DNA from: Bacillus sp. Y1
GTDB taxonomy: Bacteria > Bacillota > Bacilli > Bacillales > Cytobacillaceae
Direction of reading: 5' to 3'
NCBI RefSeq assembly: GCF_003586445.1
Contig: NZ_CP030028.1
Span: 1,688,501-1,752,500 of the forward strand
DNA length: 64,000 bases
Part shown: positions 1-9,759 of the stretch, piece after piece
Numbering within the stretch: the first letter of the stretch is position 1
Layout of the letters: each line of letters begins with the position of its first letter
The notes under the pieces: generated by a model
What the model was told of the DNA's origin: nothing
The model's database searches: none
The model's input: the letters and a program-made list of their open reading frames with translations, nothing else
Made by a program: the position numbers and the translations under genes

Positions 1-118
1 AACGAACTTTACGGTAGACACCGTAACAGTTGAAGTAAAGATTAAGACGAGAAAGAAAACGATTGAAATACCTTTTGAAAAGGTAGCAAGTGCTCGCCTA
101 GCGGTTACTTTCTCATAA
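1..118 (+). CDS. rimP: Ribosome maturation factor RimP, C-terminal end (partial)
   Basis: The window opens inside a reading frame that ends with TAA at 116-118. The visible tail reads KTRKKTIEIPFEKVASARLA followed by VTFS, which matches the C-terminal SH3-like part of RimP (YlxS). RimP assists late assembly of the 30S subunit. It is the expected first gene of the rimP-nusA-infB operon, and the gap of 56 bases to nusA contains no terminator. The 5' part lies outside the window. Confidence 0.85.
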   Translation, partial: TNFTVDTVTVEVKIKTRKKTIEIPFEKVASARLAVTFS

Positions 119-174
119 TTCATATAACAAATTCACATGAGAGACATTTAGAGTGTTAAAGGGGGACCATTTTC

Positions 175-1317
175 ATGAGCAGTGAACTATTAGATGCTCT
201 TATTTTGCTTGAAAAGGAAAAAGGAATTTCACGAGATGTGATTATTGAGGCAATTGAAGCGGCGCTTATCTCTGCCTACCGTAGAAATTTCAATCAAGCA
301 CAAAACGTTCGAATCGACCTAAATTTAGGTGTTGGAACGATGCGTGTTTTTGCTCGTAAAGAAGTGGTTGATGAAGTATTCGATCCAAGACTTGAAATTT
401 CTATAGAAGAAGCTAGACGAATCAATCCGAATTACATGATTGAAGATGTGGTAGAGCTTGAGGTAACACCAAAGGATTTTGGACGCATTGCTGCACAAAC
501 AGCGAAACAAGTCGTTACTCAACGTGTTCGTGAAGCAGAAAGAGGAATTATTTACTCTGAATTTATCGACCGCGAAGAAGATATTATGACTGGTATCGTC
601 CAACGTTTGGACTCAAAGTTTATCTATGTGAGCTTAGGGAAAATTGAAGCGATTCTCCCGGCAAACGAACAAATGCCAAACGAGCGTTATAAGCCACATG
701 ATCGTATTAAGGTGTTCATTACGAAAGTAGAAAAAACTACTAAAGGCCCACAAATTTTTGTTTCAAGAACACATCCAGGTCTTTTAAAGAGACTGTTTGA
801 GATTGAAGTTCCAGAAATTTATGATGGGACAGTTGAAATCAAATCTGTTTCTCGTGAAGCAGGTGACCGCTCAAAAATCTCTGTTCATTCTGATAATCCA
901 GAAGTTGATCCAGTAGGAGCATGCGTAGGCCCAAAAGGTGCTCGTGTTCAAGCAATTGTCAACGAGTTAAAGGGAGAAAAGATCGATATTGTTAAATGGT
1001 CGGATGATCCTTTTGTATTTGTAGCAAATGCGCTCAGCCCATCTAAGGTACTTGATGTAATCGTCAATGAAGAAGACAAGGCAACAACAGTAGTTGTTCC
1101 AGATTATCAACTGTCACTTGCGATTGGTAAAAGAGGCCAAAATGCACGTTTAGCAGCTAAGTTGACCGGTTGGAAAATTGATATTAAATCAGAAACAGAT
1201 GCAAGAGAAGCTGGTATCTTCCCTCGTGAAGAAGGAATTCTATCGTTCGATGATGAAGAGGAAGACGTCCACGCAGATACAGATTTACATTTAGAGTACG
1301 TAGAAGAGCAGGAGTAA
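175..1317 (+). CDS. nusA: Transcription termination/antitermination factor NusA
   Basis: This 380-residue protein binds RNA polymerase and nascent RNA and modulates pausing and intrinsic termination. The N-terminal polymerase-binding domain fills about residues 1-130. An S1 domain begins near residue 138 (IMTGIVQRLDSKFIYVSLG). Two KH domains follow, with GACVGPKGARVQAI near 247 and LAIGKRGQNARLAAKL near 315. The length is close to the short Bacillus form (about 371 residues) and lacks the C-terminal acidic repeats of E. coli NusA. The tail is strongly acidic (DDEEEDVHADTD). The ATG at 175 follows a purine-rich GGGGGACC region. It is the second gene of the rimP-nusA-ylxR-ylxQ-infB-ylxP-rbfA operon. 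Confidence 0.97.
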   Translation: MSSELLDALILLEKEKGISRDVIIEAIEAALISAYRRNFNQAQNVRIDLNLGVGTMRVFARKEVVDEVFDPRLEISIEEARRINPNYMIEDVVELEVTPKDFGRIAAQTAKQVVTQRVREAERGIIYSEFIDREEDIMTGIVQRLDSKFIYVSLGKIEAILPANEQMPNERYKPHDRIKVFITKVEKTTKGPQIFVSRTHPGLLKRLFEIEVPEIYDGTVEIKSVSREAGDRSKISVHSDNPEVDPVGACVGPKGARVQAIVNELKGEKIDIVKWSDDPFVFVANALSPSKVLDVIVNEEDKATTVVVPDYQLSLAIGKRGQNARLAAKLTGWKIDIKSETDAREAGIFPREEGILSFDDEEEDVHADTDLHLEYVEEQE

Positions 1318-1328
1318 GAAAGGGGTGG

Positions 1329-1607
1329 ATGATGGTGAACACGAATAGGAAGGTTCCATTAAGAAAATGTGTTGCTACCGGAGAAATGCGACCGAAGAAA
1401 GAACTTGTTCGCATCGTTCGCTCGAAGGAAGGCGAGGTCTCCATCGACTTAACCGGTAAAAAGTCGGGTCGAGGTGCCTACCTTACGAAAGACAAAGAAG
1501 CTATTCTTTTAGCGAAGAAAAAGAATATTTTATCGAATCAATTGCAAGTTCAAGTAACAGATTCTGTGTACGAAGAATTATTGGAGCTTGTTGAGAAGGA
1601 GAATTGA
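1329..1607 (+). CDS. rnpM: YlxR family RNA-binding protein (RnpM)
   Basis: A 92-residue basic protein of the YlxR/DUF448 family, recently named RnpM in B. subtilis as a modulator of RNase P. Visible family hallmarks are the N-terminal [17 protein letters not shown] block, which aligns with the CxxC-like start of the family, and the GRGAYL motif near residue 46. Two ATG codons stand in tandem at 1329 and 1332 after AAAGGGGTGG, so the true start is uncertain by one codon. The gene sits 11 bases after nusA and directly before ylxQ, its invariant neighbour in Firmicutes. Confidence 0.9.
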   Translation: MMVNTNRKVPLRKCVATGEMRPKKELVRIVRSKEGEVSIDLTGKKSGRGAYLTKDKEAILLAKKKNILSNQLQVQVTDSVYEELLELVEKEN

Positions 1608-1615
1608 CAATCCGA

Positions 1616-1918
1616 ATGAAGCAAAATCAATGGATGTCATTGCTTGGCTTAGCCAATCGAGCGCGTAAAGTGATTTCTGGGGAGGAACTTTCCATTAAGG
1701 AGGTTCGCAGCAATAAAGCAAAATTAGTTTTGCTTTCAGCAGATGCATCCCAAAACACACAGAAAAAAGTGACAGATAAATGCAAATCCTATAACATTCC
1801 TTGTAAAATAGTTGAGAACCGCTTTTTACTCGGTCAAGCGATCGGAAAAGAAGCCCGTGTAGTCGTGGCCGTTCTAGATGAAGGATTTGCCAAGAAGCTA
1901 AAGACGTTGCTCGATTAA
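1616..1918 (+). CDS. ylxQ: L7Ae-family ribosomal-like protein YlxQ
   Basis: A small L7Ae/L30e-fold protein, expected to bind kink-turn RNA. The block [16 protein letters not shown] and the tail [19 protein letters not shown] are typical of YlxQ. I start it at the ATG at 1616 (100 residues, starting [12 protein letters not shown]). An upstream TTG at 1604 is possible but lies only two bases after AAGGAG at 1596-1601, which is too close. The ATG spacing is 14 bases, which is long, so the start is somewhat uncertain. It overlaps or abuts the rnpM stop, consistent with translational coupling. Confidence 0.88.
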   Translation: MKQNQWMSLLGLANRARKVISGEELSIKEVRSNKAKLVLLSADASQNTQKKVTDKCKSYNIPCKIVENRFLLGQAIGKEARVVVAVLDEGFAKKLKTLLD

Positions 1919-1937
1919 TTCTAGCGGGGGTGTAAAC

Positions 1938-4145
1938 ATGAGTAAAATGCGAGTGTATGAATATGCAAAAAAACATAATGTTTCTAGTAAAGAACTCATT
2001 ACAAAATTAAAAGATATGAATATCGAGGTTTCTAACCATATGACAATGATTGAAGACGATACAGTTAAAAAGCTTGACGAACAATATGCTAAGGGTGGTA
2101 ACGGGGAAAAGAAGGAAGCTCCAAAGCAGACACAAGAACAAAAGCCTGCTGCCGTTCAAGTACAATCAAAGACAAAGGCTAGTGCTTTTGATGAGGATGA
2201 CGATCGTAATGTGGCTCCTGCGAAAGTAAAAGTGAAAACAGGTCCGAAGGCTATCCAAGGGAAAAAAGGTGCCCAAGAAAACCAATCAAAAGAAACAAAA
2301 GCTTTTAATGGTAAAAAGGGGAAAAACAACCAACAAAGAGGCCGTGTTCAACACCAGTCTCAGCCACCACAGCCACCTAAAAAGAAAGAATTACCTGCAA
2401 AAATCACTTTTACTGAATCGCTTACAGTTGCCGAGTTAGCTAAAAAGCTTCACCGTGAACCATCTGAAATCATTAAGAAATTGTTCTTATTAGGTGTAAT
2501 GGCTACCATTAACCAATCACTAGACAAGGATGCAATTGAACTAATTGCGGCTGAATATGGTGTGGAAGTTGAAGAAGAAATTAAGATCGATGTTACTGAT
2601 CTTGAAGTATACTTCACAGAAGATAATGATGCAGATTTAGTGGAAAGACCTTCTGTTGTAACTATTATGGGTCACGTTGACCACGGGAAAACCACTTTAC
2701 TTGATTCAATCCGTAACACAAAGGTTACTGCAGGAGAAGCCGGTGGAATCACTCAGCATATCGGTGCTTACCAAGTAGAAGAAAACGGTAAGAGAATTAC
2801 ATTCCTTGATACACCAGGTCACGCTGCTTTCACAACGATGCGTGCGCGTGGAGCAAAAATTACGGATATTACGATTTTAGTAGTTGCAGCAGATGATGGG
2901 GTTATGCCACAAACAATCGAAGCAATTAACCACGCAAAAGCGGCAGAGGTTCCAATTATTGTTGCTGTGAACAAAATGGATAAAGAAAGTGCAAACCCTG
3001 ATCGCGTCATGCAGGAGTTAACAGAATATGGTTTAGTTCCTGAAGCTTGGGGTGGAGACACGATTTTCGTTCCGCTTTCAGCTTTAAAAGGAGAAGGAAT
3101 CGACAATTTATTAGAAATGATCCTTCTTGTTGGAGAAGTAGAAGAATATAAAGCAAATCCAAATCGTAAGGCAATCGGTACAGTTATCGAAGCTCAACTA
3201 GATAAAGGTAGAGGTTCGGTTGCTACACTTCTAGTTCAAAACGGTACATTACGAATTGGTGATCCAATCGTAGTGGGTACAACTTTTGGACGTGTTCGTG
3301 CAATGGTTAATGACCTTGGTCGTCGTGTGAAAGAAGCTGGTCCATCTACTCCTGTTGAAATTACAGGTTTAAATGATGTACCGCTTGCAGGAGACCGCTT
3401 TGTAGTTTTTGAAGATGAAAAGACAGCTCGTCAAGTGGGAGAAGCTCGTTCACAGCTTGCTATCCAAGCATCTCGTTCAGAAAAGACACGTGTAAGTCTA
3501 GATAACTTATTTGAGCATATGAAGCAAGGGGAAATGAAGGACCTTAACCTGATCGTGAAAGCTGACGTACAAGGTTCAGCTGAAGCACTTGCAGCTGCTC
3601 TTCAAAAAATTGAAGTAGAAGGTGTAAATGTAAAAATCATTCACACTGGTGTTGGTGCGATTAATGAATCAGATATTACTTTAGCAGCTGCATCAAATGC
3701 GATTGTTATTGGATTTAACGTTCGTCCTGATAATAATGCGAAGCGCGCTGCAGAAGCGGAAGATGTAGATGTTCGCTTGCACCGTATTATTTATAAAGTA
3801 ATTGAAGAAATTGAAGCAGCGATGAAAGGAATGCTTGATCCTGAATTCGAAGAGAAGATCACTGGGCAAGCTGAAGTTCGTCAAACATTCAAAGTATCGA
3901 AGGTTGGTACGATTGCTGGATCTTACGTTACGGATGGAAAAATCGCTCGTGGCAGTGGAATTCGTGTAATCCGTGATGGAATTGTTGTATTTGAAGGTGA
4001 AATTGACGCGCTTAAGCGTTTCAAGGATGACGCAAAGGAAGTATCTCAAGGGTATGAGTGCGGAATTACCATCAAAAACTATAATGATGTAAAAGAAGGG
4101 GACGTAATCGAAGCCTTCGTTATGCAAGAAGTGGAACGTAAATGA
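1938..4145 (+). CDS. infB: Translation initiation factor IF-2
   Basis: A 735-residue initiation GTPase that delivers fMet-tRNA to the 30S subunit and promotes subunit joining. A first IF2_N helical motif ([18 protein letters not shown]) opens the protein. A Lys/Gln-rich low-complexity linker runs to about residue 150, followed by a second IF2_N motif ([20 protein letters not shown]). The G domain starts near residue 245 with G1 [12 protein letters not shown]3 DTPGH and G4 NKMD. Domains II to IV follow. The length is slightly above B. subtilis IF2 (about 716), mostly through the linker. The stop overlaps the ylxP start by four bases (ATGA). Confidence 0.97.
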   Translation: MSKMRVYEYAKKHNVSSKELITKLKDMNIEVSNHMTMIEDDTVKKLDEQYAKGGNGEKKEAPKQTQEQKPAAVQVQSKTKASAFDEDDDRNVAPAKVKVKTGPKAIQGKKGAQENQSKETKAFNGKKGKNNQQRGRVQHQSQPPQPPKKKELPAKITFTESLTVAELAKKLHREPSEIIKKLFLLGVMATINQSLDKDAIELIAAEYGVEVEEEIKIDVTDLEVYFTEDNDADLVERPSVVTIMGHVDHGKTTLLDSIRNTKVTAGEAGGITQHIGAYQVEENGKRITFLDTPGHAAFTTMRARGAKITDITILVVAADDGVMPQTIEAINHAKAAEVPIIVAVNKMDKESANPDRVMQELTEYGLVPEAWGGDTIFVPLSALKGEGIDNLLEMILLVGEVEEYKANPNRKAIGTVIEAQLDKGRGSVATLLVQNGTLRIGDPIVVGTTFGRVRAMVNDLGRRVKEAGPSTPVEITGLNDVPLAGDRFVVFEDEKTARQVGEARSQLAIQASRSEKTRVSLDNLFEHMKQGEMKDLNLIVKADVQGSAEALAAALQKIEVEGVNVKIIHTGVGAINESDITLAAASNAIVIGFNVRPDNNAKRAAEAEDVDVRLHRIIYKVIEEIEAAMKGMLDPEFEEKITGQAEVRQTFKVSKVGTIAGSYVTDGKIARGSGIRVIRDGIVVFEGEIDALKRFKDDAKEVSQGYECGITIKNYNDVKEGDVIEAFVMQEVERK

Positions 4146-4423
4146 TCATTGGCTTAGCCGCCTGTGAATGCCTCATTTATGATGCCCATTCTTTAAAAGA
4201 CAAAAGAGCTGTCCTTCAACGTATTATCACGAGACTCAGACAACGATACAATCTGTCTGTAGCAGAGGTTGATTATCAAGATACATGGCAGCGTACCAAA
4301 ATCGCTATTGTATCGGTAGCATCCTCAAAAGTAGCCGTTGAAAGAGAACTGCAACATGCATTAAAGTTAATTGATTCATTTCCAGAAATCGAACGCACAA
4401 TAACGGACTTGGAATGGATATAA
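4142..4423 (+). CDS. ylxP: DUF503 family protein YlxP
   Basis: A 93-residue protein of the YlxP/DUF503 family, found between infB and rbfA in most Firmicutes. The N-terminus ([20 protein letters not shown]) and the following [21 protein letters not shown] are characteristic. The family has a ferredoxin-like fold and a suspected role in ribosome biogenesis from its neighbours, but no reaction is known. It is translationally coupled to infB through an ATGA overlap. Confidence 0.88.
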   Translation: MIIGLAACECLIYDAHSLKDKRAVLQRIITRLRQRYNLSVAEVDYQDTWQRTKIAIVSVASSKVAVERELQHALKLIDSFPEIERTITDLEWI

Positions 4424-4558
4424 TAACATAAACGAGGGGGATATCACTCTTCCTCATATGCATGTATATCATGCGTGAAACAAATAGATAAATCGTTCCC
4501 TATAGACAGTGCTTATTTTTCAGCATTGTTTTCTAAGGATGACAAAGAGGTGACTACC

Positions 4559-4930
4559 ATGAGCCTTAGATCTAATCGAGTTGGAGAACAAATGAAGAAA
4601 GAACTTGGGGAAATTATTGGTCGAAAAATAAAGGACCCACGTATTGGCTTTGTGACTGTTACAGATGTACAAGTAACAGGTGATCTTCAACAAGCAAAGG
4701 TGTTTATTTCTGTGTTAGGTGATGACCTTCAAAGAGAGAATACACTGAAGGGGTTAGCTAAAGCAAAAGGATTTATTCGTTCGGAAATCGGGCAGAGAAT
4801 TCGTCTTAGAAAGACTCCTGAAATAACATTTGAATTTGATGAATCGATTGACTATGGAAATCGAATCGAAAATCTTCTGTATCAAATTAAGGAAGAGACG
4901 AAGGAAGAACGGACCGAACGTGAAGATTGA
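4559..4930 (+). CDS. rbfA: 30S ribosome-binding factor RbfA
   Basis: A 123-residue KH-fold protein needed for 16S rRNA 5'-end maturation and cold adaptation. The sequence from [20 protein letters not shown] through [12 protein letters not shown] to the acidic tail matches RbfA, whose usual length is about 117-120. The ATG at 4559 follows AGAGGTGA at 4545-4551 with good spacing. An in-frame upstream start at 4475 would add 28 residues with no family counterpart and is not used. It is the last gene before the terminator at 4938-4965. Confidence 0.93.
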   Translation: MSLRSNRVGEQMKKELGEIIGRKIKDPRIGFVTVTDVQVTGDLQQAKVFISVLGDDLQRENTLKGLAKAKGFIRSEIGQRIRLRKTPEITFEFDESIDYGNRIENLLYQIKEETKEERTERED

Positions 4931-4937
4931 TCAAAGG

Positions 4938-4965
4938 GGATAGACATCATGTCTATCCTTTTTTT
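4938..4965 (+). terminator. Intrinsic terminator between rbfA and truB
   Basis: GGATAGAC (4938-4945), a five-base loop and GTCTATCC (4951-4958) form a perfect 8-bp stem followed by seven T (4959-4965). It lies just after the rbfA stop and ends at least part of the nusA-infB transcript, separating it from truB. Confidence 0.8.
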
Positions 4966-4992
4966 CTAATTGAAAAACCAGGAGGATCAGAA

Positions 4993-5910
4993 ATGGAAGG
5001 GATTTTACCATTATTTAAGCCTAAAGGGATGACATCTCACGATTGTGTCTTTAAGCTTAGAAAAATACTGCGGATGAAGAGGATAGGGCATACAGGTACA
5101 CTTGACCCTGAGGTAGAGGGAGTCTTACCGATTTGCCTAGGACGAGCAACAAAGGTTGCAGAATACATAACAGATGCAGGAAAAGTATACGAGGGTGAAG
5201 TAACGCTTGGCTTTGCTACAACAACCGAGGATGCTACGGGTGAAGTGGTTGAAAGGAAAGTCATTGAAACTTTGATTACCCTCGAGCAAATAAAAGCTGT
5301 GTTATTGGAATTGACAGGTGAGATTTCTCAAACCCCACCTATGTTCTCAGCGGTCAAGGTAAATGGAAAACGTTTGTATGAATATGCAAGAAAAGGAATT
5401 GAAGTGGAACGCCCTACAAGACAGGTGACAATCTATTCGATTGAGCTTTTAGACGACCGTGAAATGTTTGAAGGAGAAACCATTTCTTTTCGATTTCGTG
5501 TTGCTTGTAGCAAGGGAACATATATTAGAACGTTAGCGGTTATGATCGGAGAACGACTAGGTTACCCTGCCCATATGTCTGACTTAAGACGCACCGAGTC
5601 AGCATCATTTTCTCTCGATGACTGTAAGACACTTTCCGAAGTAGAGGAAATGGTAAACAACGGAACAATTTTAAACGCTTTATATCCCATTGAAAGAGCG
5701 CTTATTCATTTGCCGAAATATCAAATAAGTGATAAATTAGTTGAGAAAGTGAAAAATGGATCTGTTCTTGAAATACCTGAAATACTACAAGATATTAAAC
5801 AACCCATTGTTCTCGAAACGATGGATCATAAGGCGCTAGCTATATACATGCACCATCCTCATAAGCCTAATCTAATGAAGCCAACAAAGGTACTACATAT
5901 AGAGAATTAG
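4993..5910 (+). CDS. truB: tRNA pseudouridine(55) synthase TruB
   Basis: TruB makes the pseudouridine at position 55 in the T-loop of tRNAs. The catalytic motif GHTGTLDPEVEGVLP is present, with the nucleophilic Asp at residue 38. Further family blocks are KPKGMTSHD near the start and CSKGTYIRTLA in the middle. The protein is 305 residues, near the usual 300-310. The ATG at 4993 has GGAGG (4981-4985) seven bases upstream. A longer in-frame ORF reaching back to 4927 would read through the rbfA-truB terminator and is not the start. ribF follows at once. Confidence 0.96.
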   Translation: MEGILPLFKPKGMTSHDCVFKLRKILRMKRIGHTGTLDPEVEGVLPICLGRATKVAEYITDAGKVYEGEVTLGFATTTEDATGEVVERKVIETLITLEQIKAVLLELTGEISQTPPMFSAVKVNGKRLYEYARKGIEVERPTRQVTIYSIELLDDREMFEGETISFRFRVACSKGTYIRTLAVMIGERLGYPAHMSDLRRTESASFSLDDCKTLSEVEEMVNNGTILNALYPIERALIHLPKYQISDKLVEKVKNGSVLEIPEILQDIKQPIVLETMDHKALAIYMHHPHKPNLMKPTKVLHIEN

Positions 5911-5935
5911 GTTGGTAAAGAAAGGGAGAAAGCTT

Positions 5936-6901
5936 GTGGAAGTTTTAAATATTACACATCCTCATCAATTCTCAAAGGATATGTTTCAACCAATGGTCGT
6001 TGCTCTTGGTTATTTTGATGGGGTACATTTAGGACATAAGAGAGTGATCGATACGGCTTCGAAAATAGCCAAGGAAAAGGGAATAAAAAGTGCGGTTATG
6101 ACATTTACTCCGCATCCATCAGTTGTACTTAAAAAGGTGGAAAAAGTTGAGTATATTACCCCGTTAGAAGAAAAGATCAAAATTATTTCTGAACAACAGG
6201 TTGATTACTTATTTGTTGTCAATTTTACAAGTGAATTTGCCAACCTACTGCCACAGGAGTTTGTCGACCAATACTTAATCGAACTAGGTGCTGTTCACGT
6301 GGTCGCTGGCTTTGATTATTCTTACGGAAAGCTTGGTAAAGGTACGATGGAAACTCTACCGTTTCATTCAAGACAAGCTTTCACCTTTACCGTTGTTCCA
6401 AAGCTCGAAAGCCATGATGAAAAAATTAGTTCAACTTTAATCAGAGATAATATAAAAAATGGTCAACTTGAGACTCTTCCGGAGTTACTCGGCCGTTACT
6501 ATACGACAACAGGAATAGTTGTTCACGGTGACAAAAGAGGAAGAACGATAGGGTTTCCAACAGCAAATATTGACCTAAATGAGGAGTATATTTTGCCGCC
6601 ACTAGGTGTTCACGCTGTACGAATGCTTGTAAATGGAAAATGGCAAGAAGGTGTGTGTAACATCGGGTTTAAACCAACTTTTAAAAAGGAAAAATCCAAT
6701 AGGCCAAGTGTCGAAGTCCATATTTTTGACTTTGATGAACAAATATATGGAGAGTATGTAACGATAGAATGGCATAAATACCTCCGTTCGGAACAGAAAT
6801 TTACTGGAATTGATGAACTTGTGGCACAAATCGAGCGAGATAAACAAAATTCACTGCTTTACTTTGAAAATTCAAAGACTAAGCCTTGCAATTTGTCATA
6901 A
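5936..6901 (+). CDS. ribF: Bifunctional riboflavin kinase / FAD synthetase
   Basis: RibF (RibC in B. subtilis) phosphorylates riboflavin to FMN and adenylates FMN to FAD. The N-terminal nucleotidyltransferase domain shows ALGYFDGVHLGHK near residue 23 and the SSTLIRD motif. The C-terminal kinase domain shows GDKRGRTIGFPTAN. The protein is 321 residues from a GTG start at 5936, which follows GGGAG (5924-5928) at seven bases. A start at 5912 would lack such a site. In B. subtilis mutations in this gene derepress the FMN riboswitch by lowering FMN; no riboswitch is present here. Confidence 0.95.
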   Translation: MEVLNITHPHQFSKDMFQPMVVALGYFDGVHLGHKRVIDTASKIAKEKGIKSAVMTFTPHPSVVLKKVEKVEYITPLEEKIKIISEQQVDYLFVVNFTSEFANLLPQEFVDQYLIELGAVHVVAGFDYSYGKLGKGTMETLPFHSRQAFTFTVVPKLESHDEKISSTLIRDNIKNGQLETLPELLGRYYTTTGIVVHGDKRGRTIGFPTANIDLNEEYILPPLGVHAVRMLVNGKWQEGVCNIGFKPTFKKEKSNRPSVEVHIFDFDEQIYGEYVTIEWHKYLRSEQKFTGIDELVAQIERDKQNSLLYFENSKTKPCNLS

Positions 6902-6914
6902 AAAAGTGTATTCT
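6886..6914 (+). promoter_or_regulatory. Candidate SigA promoter for rpsO
   Basis: TTGCAA (6886-6891), a 17-base spacer and TATTCT (6909-6914) lie at the 3' end of ribF. Each hexamer matches consensus at four of six positions. Transcription would start near 6921, giving an rpsO leader of about 85 bases. Confidence 0.45.
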
Positions 6915-6931
6915 AAGAAACGTACGAAATG

Positions 6932-6982
6932 AACCTTTGCTTGGCTAGTCGAGTCACCGACGCTGGCTCAGTTACAGGGGAT
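6932..6982 (+). promoter_or_regulatory. Structured rpsO leader, possible S15 autoregulatory element
   Basis: The leader can fold with CCTTTG (from about 6933) pairing with CAGGGG just before the ribosome binding site. Within it, GTCG and CGAC enclose a six-base loop AGTCAC. S15-binding leaders are known upstream of rpsO in several bacteria, including Geobacillus, so autoregulation by S15 is plausible. The fold was drawn by hand and not scored against a covariance model. Confidence 0.4.
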
Positions 6983-6993
6983 TGAAATAATAG

Positions 6994-7275
<282 letters not shown>

Positions 7276-7280
7276 TCTTT

Positions 7281-7306
7281 AAAGCGGGATTCTTTCCCGC
7301 TTTTTT
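7281..7306 (+). terminator. Intrinsic terminator after rpsO
   Basis: AAAGCGGGA (7281-7289) pairs with TCCCGCTTT (7295-7303) around a five-base loop, followed by a T-run to 7306. Confidence 0.88.
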
Positions 7307-7476
7307 GTTAGCAATAAATTTCTATCAAAGAGCTTTTTAAGGATTCATTTTTATGTACATACTATAGAATATTCGCCTATATTCTTATATTTGTTCTCCA
7401 TTACGGGATAGAACAATTTATATACATGTAAATACACGTTAACATACCAAAGAGAATTGGTAGAGAGGGGTAAAAA

Positions 7477-9597
7477 ATGGGACAAGACAAGAAAATCTAT
7501 TCGATAGAATGGGCTGGTCGTAAGCTTTCCGTCGAAATTGGGCAGCTTGCTAAACAAGCAAACGGCGCTGTGCTCGTTCGCTATGGCGATACAGCAGTAC
7601 TTAGTACGGCTACAGCATCGAAGGAACCGAAGAAACTCGATTTCTTTCCATTAACAGTAAACTATGAGGAGCGTCTATACGCGGTAGGTAAAATTCCTGG
7701 TGGATTTATTAAGCGTGAAGGACGTCCGAGTGAAAAAGCAATACTAGCTAGCCGTTTAATTGACAGACCGATTCGTCCATTGTTTGCTGATGGGTTCCGT
7801 AATGAAGTTCAAGTAGTTAGTATGGTAATGAGTGTGGATCAAGACTGCTCATCTGAAATGGCAGCTATGTTTGGTTCATCTCTGGCACTTTCTGTTTCAG
7901 ATATTCCTTTTGAAGGTCCAATTGCAGGTGTAACAGTTGGCCGCATTGATGGTCAATTTATTATTAATCCTTCTGTTGCAGAAACAGAAAAGAGCGATAT
8001 GCACTTAGTTGTTGCTGGAACAAAAGATGCTATTAACATGGTTGAAGCCGGCGCAGAAGAAGTACCAGAAGAAACGATGCTAGAAGCAATAATGTTTGGA
8101 CATGAAGAAATCAAGAGATTAATCGCATTCCAAGAAGAAATTGCTGCTGAAATCGGGAAAGAAAAGACTGAAGTGAATTTATATCAACTAGATGCTGAAC
8201 TTGAAGCGGAAATTCGTGAAATGTGCGAAGCAGACATGATTAAAGCCATTCAAGTTCAAGAAAAGCATGCTCGTGAAGATGCTATCCGTGCGGTAAAGGA
8301 TACGGTTATTGCAAAATACGAGGAAGAAAAAGCAGAAGACGAAGACTTAAAACAAGTAAAACAAATTTTAGATAAAATGGTTAAAGGCGAAGTTCGCCGT
8401 TTAATTACAGAAGAAAAGGTTAGACCTGATGGCCGTAATCCAGAGGAGATTCGTCCGCTATCATCAGAGGTAGCTCTGCTTCCTCGTACACATGGTTCTG
8501 GTCTGTTCACACGTGGACAAACTCAAGCATTGAGTATTTGTACACTTGGGGCTTTAGGAGATGTACAAATCCTAGACGGACTAGGAATCGAAGAAGAAAA
8601 GCGGTTCATGCACCACTATAACTTCCCGAATTTCTCTGTTGGAGAAACTGGTCCTATGCGTGGACCTGGTCGCCGTGAAATTGGACATGGTGCGTTAGGT
8701 GAGCGTGCATTAGAACCAATTATTCCTTCTGAAAAGGATTTCCCATACACGATTCGTCTCGTATCAGAAGTGTTAGAATCAAACGGTTCTACATCCCAAG
8801 CAAGTATATGTGCGAGTACTTTGGCTATGATGGACGCTGGTGTTCCAATTAAAGCTCCTGTAGCTGGTATTGCGATGGGTCTTGTGAAATCTGGTGAGCA
8901 TTACACAATCCTTACTGATATCCAAGGAATGGAAGACCATCTGGGCGATATGGACTTTAAAGTGGCTGGTACGTCAAAAGGTGTAACAGCATTACAAATG
9001 GATATTAAAATCGAAGGCTTATCAAGACAAATTCTTGAAGAAGCATTGCAGCAAGCAAAGAAAGGCCGTATGCAAATTCTTGATTCCATGCTTGCGACGA
9101 TTTCAACTCCGAAAGGACAGCTTTCTAAGTACGCACCAAAGATTATTACAATCTATATCAACCCTGATAAGATTCGTGATGTTATTGGACCAAGCGGAAA
9201 GCAAATCAATAAGATTATTGAAGAAACTGGCGTAAAAATTGATATCGAGCAAGATGGTACAGTCTTCATCTCATCTACTAATGAAGAAATGAACCAAAAA
9301 GCTAAGAAAATCATTGAAGACATCGTTCGTGAAGTTGAAATTGGACAAATGTATTTAGGGAAAGTAAAACGAATTGAAAAATTCGGAGCATTTGTTGAGC
9401 TATTTAGCGGAAAAGATGGATTAGTTCACATTTCTGAACTTGCTGAAGAAAGAGTAGGCAAAGTAGAAGATGTAGTGGCTATTGGTGATGAGATCTTAGT
9501 GAAAGTTATGGAAATTGATAAGCAAGGCCGTGTAAACTTGTCACGTAAAGTCGTTCTTAAGGAACAACGTGAACAAAAAGAACAAGCCCAAAAATAA
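7477..9597 (+). CDS. pnp: Polyribonucleotide nucleotidyltransferase (PNPase)
   Basis: PNPase degrades RNA 3' to 5' by phosphorolysis and takes part in mRNA decay and quality control. Its 706 residues match the B. subtilis length (705). Two RNase PH domains flank an all-alpha linker. The second contains [16 protein letters not shown] and SDLG-like active-site blocks. A KH domain ([20 protein letters not shown]) starts near residue 565, and a C-terminal S1 domain ([20 protein letters not shown]) near 622. The ATG at 7477 follows AGAGAGGGG. The 170-base leader after the rpsO terminator implies its own promoter, which I could not fix. Confidence 0.97.
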   Translation: MGQDKKIYSIEWAGRKLSVEIGQLAKQANGAVLVRYGDTAVLSTATASKEPKKLDFFPLTVNYEERLYAVGKIPGGFIKREGRPSEKAILASRLIDRPIRPLFADGFRNEVQVVSMVMSVDQDCSSEMAAMFGSSLALSVSDIPFEGPIAGVTVGRIDGQFIINPSVAETEKSDMHLVVAGTKDAINMVEAGAEEVPEETMLEAIMFGHEEIKRLIAFQEEIAAEIGKEKTEVNLYQLDAELEAEIREMCEADMIKAIQVQEKHAREDAIRAVKDTVIAKYEEEKAEDEDLKQVKQILDKMVKGEVRRLITEEKVRPDGRNPEEIRPLSSEVALLPRTHGSGLFTRGQTQALSICTLGALGDVQILDGLGIEEEKRFMHHYNFPNFSVGETGPMRGPGRREIGHGALGERALEPIIPSEKDFPYTIRLVSEVLESNGSTSQASICASTLAMMDAGVPIKAPVAGIAMGLVKSGEHYTILTDIQGMEDHLGDMDFKVAGTSKGVTALQMDIKIEGLSRQILEEALQQAKKGRMQILDSMLATISTPKGQLSKYAPKIITIYINPDKIRDVIGPSGKQINKIIEETGVKIDIEQDGTVFISSTNEEMNQKAKKIIEDIVREVEIGQMYLGKVKRIEKFGAFVELFSGKDGLVHISELAEERVGKVEDVVAIGDEILVKVMEIDKQGRVNLSRKVVLKEQREQKEQAQK

Positions 9598-9610
9598 AGA
9601 GTGACAACGA

Positions 9611-9637
9611 AAAGCCAGGTCTTTCCCCTGGCTTTTT
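9611..9637 (+). terminator. Intrinsic terminator after pnp
   Basis: AAAGCCAGG (9611-9619) pairs with CCTGGCTTT (9627-9635) and is followed by T to 9637. Confidence 0.85.
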
Positions 9638-9759
9638 CCATACAACATAATGGCATCGCTTACAATTAGCTGGTTTTTAGTGCATAGAAAGAATTGTCCT
9701 TTGCTTGTTCTACCTTGTCTTTTCTCTACATAATGTACAAGTGAAGGAGGAGAAAATGA

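Noticed and set aside
3693..4127. 144-codon open frame on the - strand inside infB
   Set aside because: It lies wholly within a confident gene, has low-complexity Phe/Asn-rich sequence and no ribosome binding site. It is a shadow of infB codons. The same holds for the other antisense frames, such as 10440-10820 and 13475-13849.
4927..4992. Longer TruB starting at 4927
   Set aside because: It would translate through an intrinsic terminator and add residues without family homology; ATG 4993 has a good ribosome binding site.
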